A stretch of 64,000 nucleotides of DNA from Polyodon spathula (taxonomy: Eukaryota; Chordata; Actinopteri; Acipenseriformes; Polyodontidae), in the NCBI RefSeq assembly GCF_017654505.1, contig NC_054534.1, positions 25,334,189 through 25,398,188 of the forward strand, in the 5' to 3' direction. The position numbers were made by a program, and so were the translations under genes. The notes beneath the pieces were generated by a model, which saw nothing but the letters and a program-made list of their open reading frames with translations, made no database searches and was not told where the DNA came from. Shown here piece after piece: positions 12,401-22,850 of the stretch. Position 1 is the stretch's first letter. Each line of letters opens with the position of its first letter.

Positions 12401-12969
12401 CTAGGAACCCCCGGTCACGGTCGGCTGAGATCTCCAAGTTATAGGGCATATCCTGCACTCCATGCAGAGCGCTTTTATTGGATGAGCCACTCGGGAGCCC
12501 CCTTTACTGTATTTTATAATTTTATATCTCAGATACATACATTGGATATGCTTCAAAATACTGGTACATTAATTATGTTGTAGCTACACTGCACCTAAAT
12601 GTTACATTATGTAATACCAGTATTTATAACAATAGACAGTGCTCCCCCTTTATAAGGCAGCCTTTAATACTGTGAAACAAGTTATAAGGCTCCCATTTGC
12701 CCCATAATGCCATTACACTAACACTATTATTCTCGTTATAAGACAGAACACAACAACACAGTCTCTTAACTATGGCTCCATACTACAGCATTATATAGGC
12801 GGAGCACTGTCCATTAGGCTTTCCTATTATCTTTCATACAGAAAACTAAATTTTACAGAAATCATGTTTGATAGAAAATTGGAAAATTGAACTTACCTTC
12901 ATCACCAACTAAAGCAGCAAGTGAAATTCCAATAAAATAAAATCCAAGGAAAATAATGGTCTTCATCAT
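6449..12969 (-). CDS. Two-Kunitz-domain type I membrane protein (six coding exons, 207 aa)
   Basis: The joined exons (12969-12897, 11668-11480, 10946-10779, 9407-9339, 7229-7151, 6494-6449) total 624 nt with consistent phases and canonical GT/AG sites. The product has a signal peptide (1 to about 19), Kunitz 1 (26-76), Kunitz 2 (92-142), an acidic linker (144-166), a transmembrane helix (168-190) and a basic tail ending EVEMK. It is predicted to inhibit serine proteases at the cell surface. The order signal, two Kunitz domains, helix, short tail resembles SPINT2 (HAI-2; 252 aa in human), but sequence identity is too low to assign orthology. Kunitz 1 has lost Cys2 and Cys4 of the family (Gly35, Glu59) and keeps the other four. 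Kunitz 2 has all six cysteines at exact family spacing, with Tyr102 at P1. The start was chosen at the tandem Met because it gives a good signal peptide; the frame is open upstream. Confidence 0.85.
7151..7229 (-). CDS. Kunitz gene exon 5: transmembrane helix
   Basis: A 79-nt exon, acceptor TTCAG, donor GTGAGA, ending in phase 2. It encodes a 23-residue hydrophobic helix (GLIVGIVGGCIFVVALVA onward to VVFV) followed by TQR, a stop-transfer pattern. A single Cys sits within the membrane segment. Confidence 0.85.
7945..7981. repeat. (AT)n microsatellite
   Basis: A short alternating AT tract in Kunitz intron 5. It is flanked by unremarkable AT-rich sequence. Confidence 0.85.
8911..8935. repeat. 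G-run joined to TTAGGG units
   Basis: A run of about 14 G passes directly into two GGGTTAGGGTTAGG units. Poly-G followed by telomere-like units may form a G-quadruplex. Confidence 0.7.
9339..9407 (-). CDS. Kunitz gene exon 4: acidic linker
   Basis: A 69-nt phase 1-1 exon with acceptor TTAG and donor GTAAAA. It encodes a polar, Glu-rich linker (PVEEEPEKSAVDE) joining Kunitz 2 to the membrane helix. Being symmetric, it could be skipped without a frame change. Confidence 0.75.
10292..10440. repeat. Long perfect inverted repeat (hairpin)
   Basis: The left arm from 10292 (TTCAAGCCAAAGCTGC...) and the right arm ending at 10440 (...GCAGCTTTGGCTTGAA) are exact reverse complements over about 46 bp. 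They then continue as a T-run facing an A-run. The spacer is about 25 bp. It lies in Kunitz intron 3, between the Kunitz 2 and linker exons. Confidence 0.9.
10779..10946 (-). CDS. Kunitz gene exon 3: complete Kunitz domain 2
   Basis: A phase 1-1 exon of 168 nt. Cysteines at 92, 101, 117, 125, 138 and 142 match the family spacing C-x8-C-x15-C-x7-C-x12-C-x3-C exactly. The reactive loop reads GSCYG, so P1 is Tyr102 where trypsin inhibitors have Lys or Arg. FIYSGCHGNGNRF is the conserved core. Confidence 0.92.
11480..11668 (-). CDS. Kunitz gene exon 2: degenerate Kunitz domain 1
   Basis: A phase 1-1 exon of 189 nt, with acceptor TTAG and donor GTAAGT. Residues 26-76 read as a Kunitz domain: CSLPPDAG at the start, FYYD in the middle, GGNANRF and ECFKNC at the end. 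Family spacing places Cys2 at residue 35 (Gly here) and Cys4 at residue 59 (Glu here). These two form the Cys14-Cys38 bond in BPTI. The P1 position would be Ser36. Confidence 0.88.
12302..12502 (-). mobile_element. tRNA-derived SINE-like repeat, lacking a clear B box
   Basis: Read on the minus strand from 12502, the block starts GGGGGCTCCCGAGTGGCTCA, like a tRNA-derived SINE head with an A-box-like AGTGGCTCATCC. No GTTCGAATC-type B box follows where it would be expected, suggesting an internal deletion. The block is GC-rich against AT-rich intron sequence. The family name is not known to me. Confidence 0.5.
12637..12809. mobile_element. Small terminal-inverted-repeat element (MITE)
   Basis: The ends CAGTGCTCC (12637-12645) and GGAGCACTG (12801-12809) are perfect inverted repeats. 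Similarity continues inward (CCCTTTATAA against CGCCTATATAA reversed). Total length is 173 bp with no coding capacity. The ends resemble hAT-type MITEs, but the flanking 8-mers match only poorly. Confidence 0.6.
12897..12969 (-). CDS. Kunitz gene coding exon 1 (signal peptide)
   Basis: Encodes MMKTIIFLGFYFIGISLAAL then VGDE: two Met, Lys, a hydrophobic core and small residues, a typical signal peptide. It ends in phase 1 at a G|GTAAGT donor. The exon has no stop upstream within about 130 nt, so the 5' end is not fixed. A possible non-coding first exon ends at 13258 (G|GTAAGT-like donor on the minus strand). Confidence 0.8.
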
Positions 12970-13873
12970 GAAAATTTTAAAGTGTATCTCAGGCTTTACA
13001 AAAGAGGACTGCGTGTAACAAGACCACACACCTTGAAATGATGGCACTTCTTTATTTCTAACAGAATGCTGCCCTTTAGACTTATAGCTATCATGACTCA
13101 AGTTTTTATGACATGGGAGTTTCAGTCAGTGAAACCCTTTGGACCCAAAAGCAGTCCATCAAATCAAAGACATTGATGACGGACGACTATGTCGATTACA
13201 ACCGAGATGTAATAAAAGTTAAAGTTTAACAATTATAATGTATTACTAGGAACTTACCGTGGTTCTGTCTTGCTTATAGTTACATATCTGTCAGACTTCC
13301 ACACCAACATTACCCTTGCGTCCTTGAAATAGGAAGCAAGTGCCATTCATCAGCTCTAAATACATTTTAAAAAGACAAATTACAGCTGTGTAAATTAATC
13401 ACAAAGATAATATTACAAACCATCAGCAATACAGTATTTTATTTTATTCTATTTTTATTTTTTTTGCCAATGGCATCCCACTCGAACCCTATATTTTGTT
13501 AAAACTGTCTAACCCACACATCACTAGTCACCAATTTCAAAACTGTCAAAATGTTGACTAATGCTTGTGTCTTTTTCCTATAGTTGTTTTTGGTGTTTCA
13601 TCAAACAATTCAAGTTTATAAGGTGTAAAGATGTATCTACTTGTGTATGTGGTATATAGACAGTATTGTAGGGAATACATGAAGACATATTTTGTATGCT
13701 CACCCCCATCACAGTTTCCATATCATTACCAGAGTTATTTATTTTATACAGTGTATTGGAGTTATGAACAAAAAAAATGGAAAAAAAGTAAACAAATGAA
13801 GGTCAACGTGCTTATCAACAGTGGATGGCAGAGAATTGCCTTTAGCTGAAAAAACGACTGACTGAGATCAGTA
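12970..13873. other. Probable upstream region of the Kunitz gene, no further gene seen
   Basis: This stretch lies 5' of the Kunitz start codon on the minus strand. The only hint of a further exon is a G|GTAAGT-like donor at 13257-13258. No TATA or CCAAT arrangement is convincing, and no other coding sequence is recognisable. Confidence 0.35.
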
Positions 13874-14220
13874 TTAACCCTTTGCGGTCCTATGTCGGAC
13901 CCAAAATAAAAATTTAAAAATCACATTTATAGCCTCAGGGGTGTGCCATTCATGTCTCCCGACGCCCAGGAAACCAAATTAGCGTGAGGGGCAACAAGTT
14001 TTGCCGTTATATTTTGCCTGTTGGAAAAACAGTTTTTTGTTTTTTCCCTATGTTCATTCTGTTGCTAGAAAAACACCCCGGGTATATTTCAAGAGAGCCA
14101 TGCAAGTTTCTAAAAGCTGAATTGCGGAAGTCTAGCACCTACACAGAAACCTTTTAAAAGGTGTTTACGTCCCACCCCTATAATAAAACCCAGAATGGTT
14201 GCCAAGCGAGCCTCTGGCAA
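13874..14220 (+). mobile_element. piggyBac-type element end (TTAA plus CCCTTTGCGGTCC)
   Basis: TTAA at 13874-13877 is followed directly by CCCTTTGCGGTCCTATGTCG, matching the TTAA target and CCCTTTG-type ends common to fish piggyBac MITEs. I found no matching opposite end with TTAA downstream, so the element is truncated or its other end has decayed. The inner boundary at 14220 is a guess. Confidence 0.5.
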
Positions 14221-14632
14221 GGCATGAACTAATCTTATAAATTTAAAGTATTATTTACATTTTTTGTAAATTAGCAAGTAAAGTGATACTGCTTTCTTAA
14301 TGCGTAAACCTGATATTTAAATGTAGCAATCTAGTAAAGTTACAAAAATAAAAAAGACCACCATAGTTGCTGAGCTATTAGCAGATTAGAAAAAAGTGTT
14401 AGGATTTTTTTTATTTTGATTTTAGTGTTATTAACCTGTTTGCCATTTACCACATTGACATATTTTTTAGCTTGAAACACTATATTAAACTATATTACTA
14501 GATTTGAACAGAAGCGATGTTAGTTATTTATTTGACACAATCCATGACACAATCCATCGATTCGTGAAACTATTAAAACATGCAGATTGACAAATATGTT
14601 TATTATAGAAATGAAATGCTTATAATCCATCG

Positions 14633-14727
<95 letters not shown>

Positions 14728-15851
14728 ATATATTATATTATATATGCTAATATACATGTTATAAAATACATACATCATTATTTTATTGTATTTAACGTTA
14801 ATAAATAATTTTGGCAATGTGTTTATGTATTAATTAATTTATGTATTTATTTTTCAGTGAGAGTAGTGCAGGGAAAGAATGTTGCCCTCGCAAAACAAAT
14901 AATAAAAAAAAAAGTCATCAGGGGGGTATGAAACCAGGATCACCTGCTGCAGCAGTGTTCCAGGTAGCCATTACAGGACAAGATGAGGAAAAATAGCTGA
15001 AAAATGTTGTACAATGTTTTTAAAAAAAGAGAAATGAACAAAAGAAAAAAACATATTTTGCCTTTGCAGAATTTGATGGAGCCTACTGTAAATATGTGTG
15101 CATTTTGGTAGATAAACTGTAAAAAATGCAGAGAAACTTGACAAGTTATACACAAGTCCTTTAAAATATCTGGGGTTCAGCAGTTACAAATCTGAAAGAA
15201 CGTCAAGAAAAATCTGAATTCCACAAAGTTCTAGATGTCCAACTTCCGCCTAACCCTGGGAATGAACTGTCTGGCCATCCAGTCCAGGGTACTCTGTTCC
15301 CTCTAAACAGAGCCCTCACAGGTCGGGAAGGAGATCTAACACCAAGAATCATTCAATCTCTGTCACAGTTCACTGTTAAATAAAAACAAAATCCTCCAAA
15401 ATTTGTCTGTGTTTTGTACGATGCGGAGGGGGCAAGTAGATTTTTCTAGCATTTTGTCCCTTGGACAAGAAGTTTTTTTTCAAAAATTGCACAGCTCAGA
15501 GCCTGAAGATGATATTTGCTAACCACTGTATTACACAAACACAGACACCTGTACAGACACAGCACAGACACCAGCAGCACAGACACTTGTAGCATAATTT
15601 CATTACAGACATTTTCCACATGTTGAATGTGTCATCGTGATCACCCACAGAAACTAGATGTTTAACATGACTAAGGTTTCACCTGACCTACTGGAACAGT
15701 GATAGCTTGATGAATAATAAAAACGTACATGTTTAACTGAAAACAAACACAGCGATATTGCAGTCTTTATAGCATGTGCCGAACTGACAGTTTCTGTTTC
15801 GCTCATAAACTTGTAGGTTTCTGTATGCTATCAAGGTGTGTTTATGATGCC
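14221..15851. other. Intergenic AT-rich DNA with a long (AT)n tract
   Basis: There is no recognisable gene. The main feature is an (AT)n tract at about 14634-14727, broken once near 14680. The remainder is AT-rich unique-looking sequence with a few short open frames of no family character. Confidence 0.6.
14634..14727. repeat. (AT)n microsatellite
   Basis: About 94 bp of near-perfect alternating AT with one GATA-like interruption. Open frames within it (Tyr/Ile repeats) are artefacts. Confidence 0.95.
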
Positions 15852-17222
15852 TCAAACAGACAAACATATTGGCACCATACACTTAATAGAAGATAATTAA
15901 AGAAAACATGTTAAATACAAGGATTTAGTGAACATTGACCACAAATTAATATGACAGACAACAATACACAATTTCTGTTAGTTTAACAATCTTTATTTTT
16001 AAAAAAAACAGAAGCACTTACCATTTCAAATACTTGTTCATGACAAAAGCACCGTTACATAAAAAAGATCTGTAAAAATGTATTTGAACTAATTAAAAAT
16101 ATACATTAATTGATTATAAACCATTACACAGTAACTAAGCTGCATTATAAAGTCAATAGCCACAAAACGAGGTAAGTATTTCCAACATTTACTGAAGAAG
16201 ATTGTTTTGGCAACACAGTAGATGAAGGTGAAGACAATGGAGTTAGATTCATGTTTGAGAAAAACTGTAACAAAGGAAATGGCTACAGAACAATATCACA
16301 GACATACCAAAATCCACAATCAGAACAATAATCAAGAAGTACCACAGAACAAATTCAACTGAAATGATTGAAAGAAGTTGACTGCCAAAGAAAGTTACGG
16401 GTACAGAATCATCCAAGCAGCTAAAAAAAAATCCAAGATTAATAACCAATGACTTAGAGGCATTAGGCATACTAGTGCATGAACAAACTCTACAAAGCAC
16501 CTGAACACAGAACAGCTATATGCATGAAGACATCGTTGCAAACCACTTATAAAGACAATTCATGAAACAAACCATCTCAAATTTGCCAAGAAATCTGAAC
16601 TTGAATCTGAAGCATTCTTCAACAATATTCTGTGGTCCAATGAGACTAAAATATTAATTTTCTCCAAAAATGGACCACAGTATGTTTAGAGAAAATTAAA
16701 AGGGGTGAAAGCCTTCAACAACAAACACCTTGTTCCTACAGTTAAACATGTAGATGGTTAGATCATGATGTGGGGGTGTTTTAGCAGTAGAGACATTCAT
16801 GTTATTGATGATTGAATGACTGCAGCCGTGTATCAAAACATTCTACAAAGCAGAATGATACCATCTGCTAATAGGCTGATTGACAGAGAGTTTAACTTCC
16901 AACAGGACTTCAACTCAAAGCACTCTGGTACGGCTGTTCGATCTGGAATTCCTGAAGAAAACGAGGAGAAATGGCCTTCACAATCACCGGACCTCAATCT
17001 AAAAGCAATACTCGAGAAAATATGCACGGCAGAATTAACAAATACTTTAAATAAAAATGTTTGGGTTTTTTCTGTATAAAGATTGTTTGGTAAAGTACAA
17101 AAAACTATGTATTTCACTTTTAACTTTTTTTTTTGGTTAAAGTTTACTAAATGCTTGTCCTTAATCTGTTACCTTGAATTATAATATAATAAGTGTAGGG
17201 TGCCAATATTTTTGTCTGTGAC
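15852..17222 (+). mobile_element. Full-length Tc1/mariner element relic
   Basis: The left end (15852-15885, containing ATATTGGCACCATACACTTA) and the right end (17191-17222, containing AAGTGTAGGGTGCCAATATT) are inverted copies. TA follows the right end. Inside, the plus strand encodes degraded Tc1 transposase: ILWSNET-like sequence near 16628, AAVYQNILQSRMIPSA near 16818, FQQDFNSKHS near 16895 and PSQSPDLN near 16975. Stops and frameshifts interrupt it. The length of about 1.37 kb is less than the usual 1.6 kb, so part of the N-terminal transposase is missing or unrecognisable. Confidence 0.85.
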
Positions 17223-17233
17223 TATTTTTTTTG

Positions 17234-17259
17234 ATTATTATTATTATTATTTATTATTA

Positions 17260-17308
<49 letters not shown>

Positions 17309-17312
17309 TTAT
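17234..17312. repeat. (ATT)n microsatellite
   Basis: TTA/ATT triplets repeated with few interruptions, immediately after the Tc1 right end. Confidence 0.9.
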
Positions 17313-18034
17313 TATAATTTTATTTTTACACTCAACAAGCAATCATTTAACTTAGATATTTTTTATTACAATTATTTTTAAAATAATGTTAAATGTTTGT
17401 GTTATACATCAGACAGCAAATCATTGTAGGTTACTTCATATACCACAACATAAAGTTTGTTTTCATTAAAAAAAAGTTTTATATCATGTAGTATTATGAA
17501 TGATACATATATAATGTAATAAACCATTGTATTTTTTAATTAGTATACTTTTTTGATTTCCCCCAAAAGATTACTAAACACATTCTGGTACATTTTGTTG
17601 ACCAGTACATAAAATATTTACTATGGCAAATACAGTTAACTAATTTGAATTTAGAATGAAATGTATCTTTTTTTTTTTTTTTTTTTTAATCAATTTGTAT
17701 TTTTACCAAAATGATTAAAAACAGTGTATAAGGCTTGCAGAAAACCATAAACAACTTACATTTTCAAGAACTGGATAATGACTTTAAAAACAAGAAGTGT
17801 GACAGGCCACCAGACTGAGAATATATTGAAATATAACATAATATAATATAACTGCGACGATGCCTCTCAACCCACTACCTGATGTCAGGCTGAGAGCTGA
17901 CACTGTGTTATAATGATCTTTTCCAGAATAGATGGATTTCTTCTAATTTGTAATTGGTCAGTTATAGTTCTGCCTAGTGTATTTTTTATAATAATTACTT
18001 AAACAAAATGAATTATCAGTTAGCAGATTTTAAC
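17313..18034. other. AT-rich intergenic DNA, nothing recognised
   Basis: This holds a 22-base T-run at about 17669-17688 and otherwise featureless AT-rich sequence. Confidence 0.6.
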
Positions 18035-18595
18035 TTTTGAAAATAAAAAAGGTACATAAGAACATAGGAAAGTTTACAAATGAGAGGAGGCCATTCGGCC
18101 CATCTTGCTCGTTTGGTTGGTAGTAGTTTATTGATCCCAGAATCTCATCAAGCAGCTTATTGAAGGATCCCAGCAGGTCAGCTTCAACATTACTGGGGAG
18201 TTGGTTCCAGAGCCTCACAATTCTCTGTGTAAAAAAGTGCCTCCTATTTACTTTTCTGAATGCCCCTTTATCTAATCTTCGTTTGTGACCGCTGGTCCTT
18301 GTTTCAGGTCAAAAAAGTCCTATGGGTCGACATTGTCAATACCTTTTAGAATTCTGAATGCTTGAATCACATCACCACAGAGTTTTCTTTGTTTAAGACT
18401 GAATAGCTGCAATTCTTTTAGCCTGTCTGCATATAACATGCCTTTTAAACCCAGAATAATTCTGGTTACTCTTCTTTGCACTCTTTCTAGATCCTTTTTG
18501 TAGCAAGGTGACCAGAACTGAACACAATATTTTAGATGAGATATTACCAATGCATTGTAAGTTTTAACATTACTTCCCTTGATTTAAATTCAACA
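18035..18595 (-). mobile_element. CR1/L2 LINE 3' fragment (reverse transcriptase C-terminus)
   Basis: The minus strand encodes VQRRVTRIILGLKGMLYADR, then ELQLFSLKQRKLCGDVIQAF and ILKGID. This is the conserved C-terminus of CR1/L2 reverse transcriptases. The following part reads LWNQLPSNVEAD and GSFNKLLDEI. The same 3' end recurs at 19801-19918 and, in the opposite orientation, at 38405-38525. Confidence 0.85.
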
Positions 18596-19679
18596 CTTTT
18601 CACTATGTAGCCAAGCATCTTGTTTGCCTAACAATTAACTTTTGAAAACAACTTCCTGAGCTCAAAAAATGATGTTTTTTTTTTTTTTTAAACTTTGTTT
18701 ATTGGTTTTTACCACAAATAAAAACAAGTAATTGTTACAGTAATAATTATAACAGAAGAGACAGAGAGAAAGAGAGGGAGTAAGATACTTGGTTTCTATA
18801 AAGGAAAATTATGGAATAGTCTGAGTTTGTCAACACAGCAAAGAAAGGGTTGCCATACACCATAACATTTCCCATGCTTTCCCCTAGTGTGAAATGTATT
18901 TGTTCTAACTTAAGAAAAGGCATAATATCCCTAATCCAATGAACAGGGTATGATTGGGGGGGGGGGGGGGGGGGGGGGTATTATTATTTTTATGTTTTCT
19001 ATGTTTTGCTGCACAGGAAACTCTGCTACATTTTACTTTACTAAACAATTCAAAAAGTAACAGGTATAAATATAAATATGCACAGCATAAAAATTCTATT
19101 AAAAAAAGCCATTAAGGATAGCTGTCAATGTTCTCTATGTAAGCAAGTTGACAGCACCTAACAATGACCATGTTAGAGTATTGTTCTTGATCTTCTTGTA
19201 CTGAAAGATGTTTACCTGTTCACACGCTCCCTCTGCTGGCCTTTAACATGATACAATTTCAATTCTTATTTTAAAAGACAAGATGTACATGTACTCAGAC
19301 TTGGTTTTAGAGCTTTGCTTTTACACTTGAAACCTTTGTGGTTTTATATATTGTGTGTATGAGTAGAGATGTCATCTATTTTAGTTGGTTGAAATGAGAG
19401 GAGATACAGTACCAGGTAGTCATTTTAGTATTTAAATAAACAGCTATGGCCAAATGTTTTGCATCACCCTATATAATGAACTCATTTTTCTTCATAATGT
19501 CGAATGAAACCTGCTGAATAAAGTTACGTTAACTTATTGAATTACATACAGGGCCGTAGCCAGTCATGAATAATCACAGAGGCACTTATGCATACTAAGT
19601 TCCTGTGTCTATCGGGGGCAAGCTCCCAAACCCCTACCTAAAATGACATCATAATATTCACAACATGTGTCCTCTAAAC
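18596..19679. other. Intergenic, poly-G tract, no gene seen
   Basis: A poly-G run of about 22 bases lies at 18957-18978, and a short poly-T at about 18675. No coding sequence is recognised. Confidence 0.6.
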
Positions 19680-19918
19680 CAGTGGTTCCCAATCCTGGTC
19701 CTGGGGACCCTGTGTCTGCTGGTTTTCATTCCAACTGAACTTTGAAAAACTGATATTTTGTTTAATTAGACCTTTTTAATTGGTCAGCTCTTAAACGGTT
19801 AAGAATATAAGAAGGTTTACAAACGAGAGGAGGCCATTCAGCCCATCTTGCTTGTTTGGTTGCTAGTAACTTATTGATTCCAGGATCTCATCAAGCAGCT
19901 TCTTGAAAGATGGGATGG
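19680..19918. mobile_element. Composite repeat: interspersed family copy plus LINE 3' tail
   Basis: 19680-19800 begins CCAGTGGTTCCCAATCCTGG and matches 44812-44915 (CAACCCTGGTCCTGGAGAGC...). This family is known to me as a widespread fish repeat without a sure name. 19801-19918 is a minus-strand copy of the CR1/L2 3' end (GAGAGGAGGCCATTCAGCCC). Confidence 0.65.
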
Positions 19919-21261
19919 AATGTATTTTATGGCAAAGCAATACAGCCTGAATAAATAATGATTGGTATAATTTTAACAAAGGGCCGTGCCTCTTATCTGG
20001 CTACAGCCTTGACATATGGCTTTGTAGTTTTCCATATACTTAATCAAAAATGGGGCAAAAACTTTTAATTGTGACATTTCGAAATCTAAACATGAAATAC
20101 TCCACTACTATTATTGCTTCCAGTCGATTTTTGCGATATCATTCTGCAAGCATGCCTCCCCTGTAAATGCAAAGAATATTAGGTATATGTGTACATAAAC
20201 TGAACTTGTGAAAGATGGCTATGGGAAATATTAAAAAACAACAACTTTAGGTGCACATGCATTTTGTGCACTCCATCTTTCTTCTTACTTATATTAGGCC
20301 TGAGGTCATTGTCATGGTCACCATAACAAAAGGGTATGATATTAAGCCTGTTCTGCGGTCTTACCATATGGAAGGCCAGATTTCTTTCTGGAGTCCTCTG
20401 TATCAAAAAATGTTTCATGTTATTCCCAATGCCTGTCGCAAGAGGCATAACAAAGCTGGATTCGAAAAGTTAACAACAACCTGTGAAGAGTAACATCAGA
20501 CTTTATTGTATATAAATCAATGTTTGCATACACTTTCTTAAAATAATAATATGAAAAAGTTCAATAAGCTATAGAAACGTAATTTGACAAACATAACACA
20601 GCAATGAATTGCAAACAAAATCAACAGTTTTACACACTAGAAAAATAATATTACATTTTTGGGATGTAATATACTGACAATGAGCATGACTAGTTAAATG
20701 ATAACCACGACCATCTGCTGCTGACAGAGGAAATTAGTGCACTTTGGCAGAAATGAATTCTCAGACACTTAACATTGCTGTCAGTTATAGAAATTATACC
20801 ACAAAAGGAACATGGTGGAAATATATGAAGGGGTCAATACTTGCCTGGCATGAGATTCTCCAAATTTGTTTCCTTTATTTGTGTATTTAAAAGATGCACT
20901 AATAAGCAATGCAGTAATAGTGTTATTTCATGATTACAAACACTCAGTCCTAAAGTAAGAAGTAATACTGAAATAAACTTGGTTTGTAAACAAATGTTTT
21001 GACAGGGTCTTCAGTGTATCCACACATCAGGAAAGTCCCTCTATCTCACATGGAATTGCAAATCATCATACAGTAACAGAATGCTGCCTTATTTGTGGGT
21101 CAAAAACAAAATACACCATTTTGTTTTCCTAAACTCCTACCTGGACCTATGGTTATTACCGGTATTTCTCATCTTCATCAATTCAATTGCCTATAATTTC
21201 TGTCACCTCTATGTCCGCCGCTGGTAATTACAGGAAGCTAACATAACCTTACAGTACTGAC
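19919..21261. other. Region downstream of the FAM221B-like exons; last exon not found
   Basis: The FAM221B family continues with a Cys-rich C-terminal exon, which I cannot locate here. Overlapping open frames on both strands at 20179-20493 show no family motif. The rest is AT-rich. Confidence 0.4.
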
Positions 21262-21464
21262 CTTTTTTCTTGCAAGCATGGCTATTTGTTGGGTCATGTT
21301 CCTCGTGAGAATGTTTACATCTGCACATTGCCCTCCAAGCTGCTGGGTCGAAGCCAGGTCTTTTCTTTAACCAGAAGCCCCCAGCTTCCTCTGGTCGAGT
21401 AGGGATGAAGGCAAAGGCTTTGCATTTACATGACTGGGCAGTGCAGGGCACTGCACACTGATAC
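21262..21464 (-). CDS. FAM221B: FAM221B-like intact exon (Cys/His-rich core)
   Basis: Acceptor CTAG, donor GGTCAGT, 203 nt. It encodes CAVPCTAQSCKCKAFAFIP, then RPEEAGGFWLKKRPGFDP, then AWRAMCRCKHSHEEHDPTN. The CxC...RPEE.G.FWLK.RPGFDP.AWRA.CRCKHSHEEH pattern is the signature of FAM221B. No disabling change is seen in this exon. Confidence 0.85.
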
Positions 21465-22482
21465 CTAGATTAAAGACCAGACACACACATTCATGATAAC
21501 ACTATGAATTATTATCGATTTCAATTATAGTAAGGTCTGCTCATTTCGACCATCTAAGGTACCATCTAAAAGTGGTCTTCATAGAAAGGTCTTTATGGGC
21601 AGCATGTACTCTCCATGTTGATTCATCTGTGTGGTAACCCATATCCGACTAATCAACTAATCAACCTAATCAACTAATCAACCCCAGCCACCTGAACATA
21701 ATAAACCCAGGCAGGTAGGGGAAGTTAACCCCATCCCTGCCAATTTAAAGGGCAGAGCTTTGCTCTGCCACAACATACCATACAGATTAATTAACAATTG
21801 GCAGCTAAAGCATAGTGAAGTTAAGTTATTGTGTAAGAATACATCTAGGAACTAAGTGAAAATGAAACAGGCTTCTTTGACCAATATTTAACACAACCAT
21901 CATCCATCTTCCCGAGATGTCAAGCAGCAGAGAAAAAAAAACAATGCAAGTAACATACGTTGTTTACTACCAGGAAATTGAATAAAATAACCAGTTAGGA
22001 TACAATTATTAAAAATAAATCAATAAATAAATAAAATTTGTACAAAAGTCAAATTTTAACTGTGAGTTAATATCAGTTATTATTATGATTTATATATTAA
22101 CTAGGATATGTACCATTTACAAGGGGTCCTGGAGAATAATACATACATTGCCAGTTGAATACCTAGAATTCTCAAGATACTGTACCAGTCTGATGTGTTA
22201 TATACAGGATGTATCACTTATAGTCCAGCACACTGAGACATTACAACATGATCACTAAAGAAGCACACGTTGTTTCAGGATGTGCACATTGCAATAACAG
22301 CCGACTCACAATGTTATCAGTTATGCACTCTGGAATACAAGGTCTAGAAATGCATTAAGGGCCAGGGGTGCTGAACCGAAGCTGTATATTTACTGTGAAG
22401 TATGGCGTAACCAGATTGAGAAAACAGCTCCGACATTTTCAATTATTTTAATGTTTTTCTGTTGTGTGTCAGCATACCGGAC

Positions 22483-22625
22483 CTGTTTGTATTGCCTTCA
22501 GTGCAGCATCCCTCCCTGGATCAAACAGTTATTTCATTCTCTCTCCGAATTGCTCTCTGTGCATGGCTTTGGCAACTGACAGAACATCGCCCTTTTTGCA
22601 GGGACAATTGGTCTGATTGTAAACC
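22483..22625 (-). pseudogene. FAM221B: FAM221B-like exon with stop and frameshift
   Basis: Acceptor TTTACAG is good, but the donor (CAG|GTCCGG) is weak. The reading frame of AKAMHREQFG continues into a TAA codon at about 22528-22530, then goes on in the same frame with AALKAIQTG. That pattern is a point nonsense change, not a wrong frame. The first dozen codons fit the family in a different frame. Confidence 0.65.
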
Positions 22626-22823
22626 CTGTAAATAAAATATACCCTTGTGTCATTGCATGACTACATACACTGTACAAACGCAACTCCTGTTCTCCTGTTC
22701 TATATTATAGTACCCAAACAGGAGCTGGACACAAGCCATACCTACCACATCATAGGACTGTAAATATGTGTATGCTTAAGTCAGTTTCTGAGGTTAACTT
22801 TAGGGTTCCTTTTTGTGAGATAA

Positions 22824-22850
22824 GGTTAGGGTTAGGGTTAGGGTTAGGGG
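22824..22850. repeat. Short interstitial telomere-like array
   Basis: Four TTAGGG units in tandem, plus-strand orientation. A second array of three units lies at 25961-25978. Confidence 0.9.

Larger units (their letters stand above)
21262..22625 (-). pseudogene. FAM221B: FAM221B-like gene copy, probably decayed
   Basis: Two minus-strand exons match FAM221B. The first (22625-22483) carries VAKAMHREQFGERMK, then an in-frame TAA, then LFDPGRDAALKAIQTG, where the family reads through. Its beginning fits the family better in another frame (TIRPIVPAKRA), so a 1-nt deletion near 22587 is likely. The second exon (21464-21262) is intact. The exon that should lie between them (GWRCP...CFCGH in the family) was not found in 21465-22482. 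FAM221B is a small Cys/His-rich protein of unknown biochemical role, expressed in ciliated and testis tissue in mammals. The neighbourhood with CA9 fits human 9p13.3. Sequencing error is the main alternative to real decay. Confidence 0.65.

Noticed and set aside
14634..14817. Open frames coding Tyr/Ile repeats
   Set aside because: They are translations of (AT)n microsatellites. The same holds for frames at 29336-29638 and 41283-41483.
20179..20493. Overlapping open frames on both strands as a FAM221B C-terminal exon
   Set aside because: Neither frame has the Cys-rich motif expected of the family, and no splice acceptor places them in frame.
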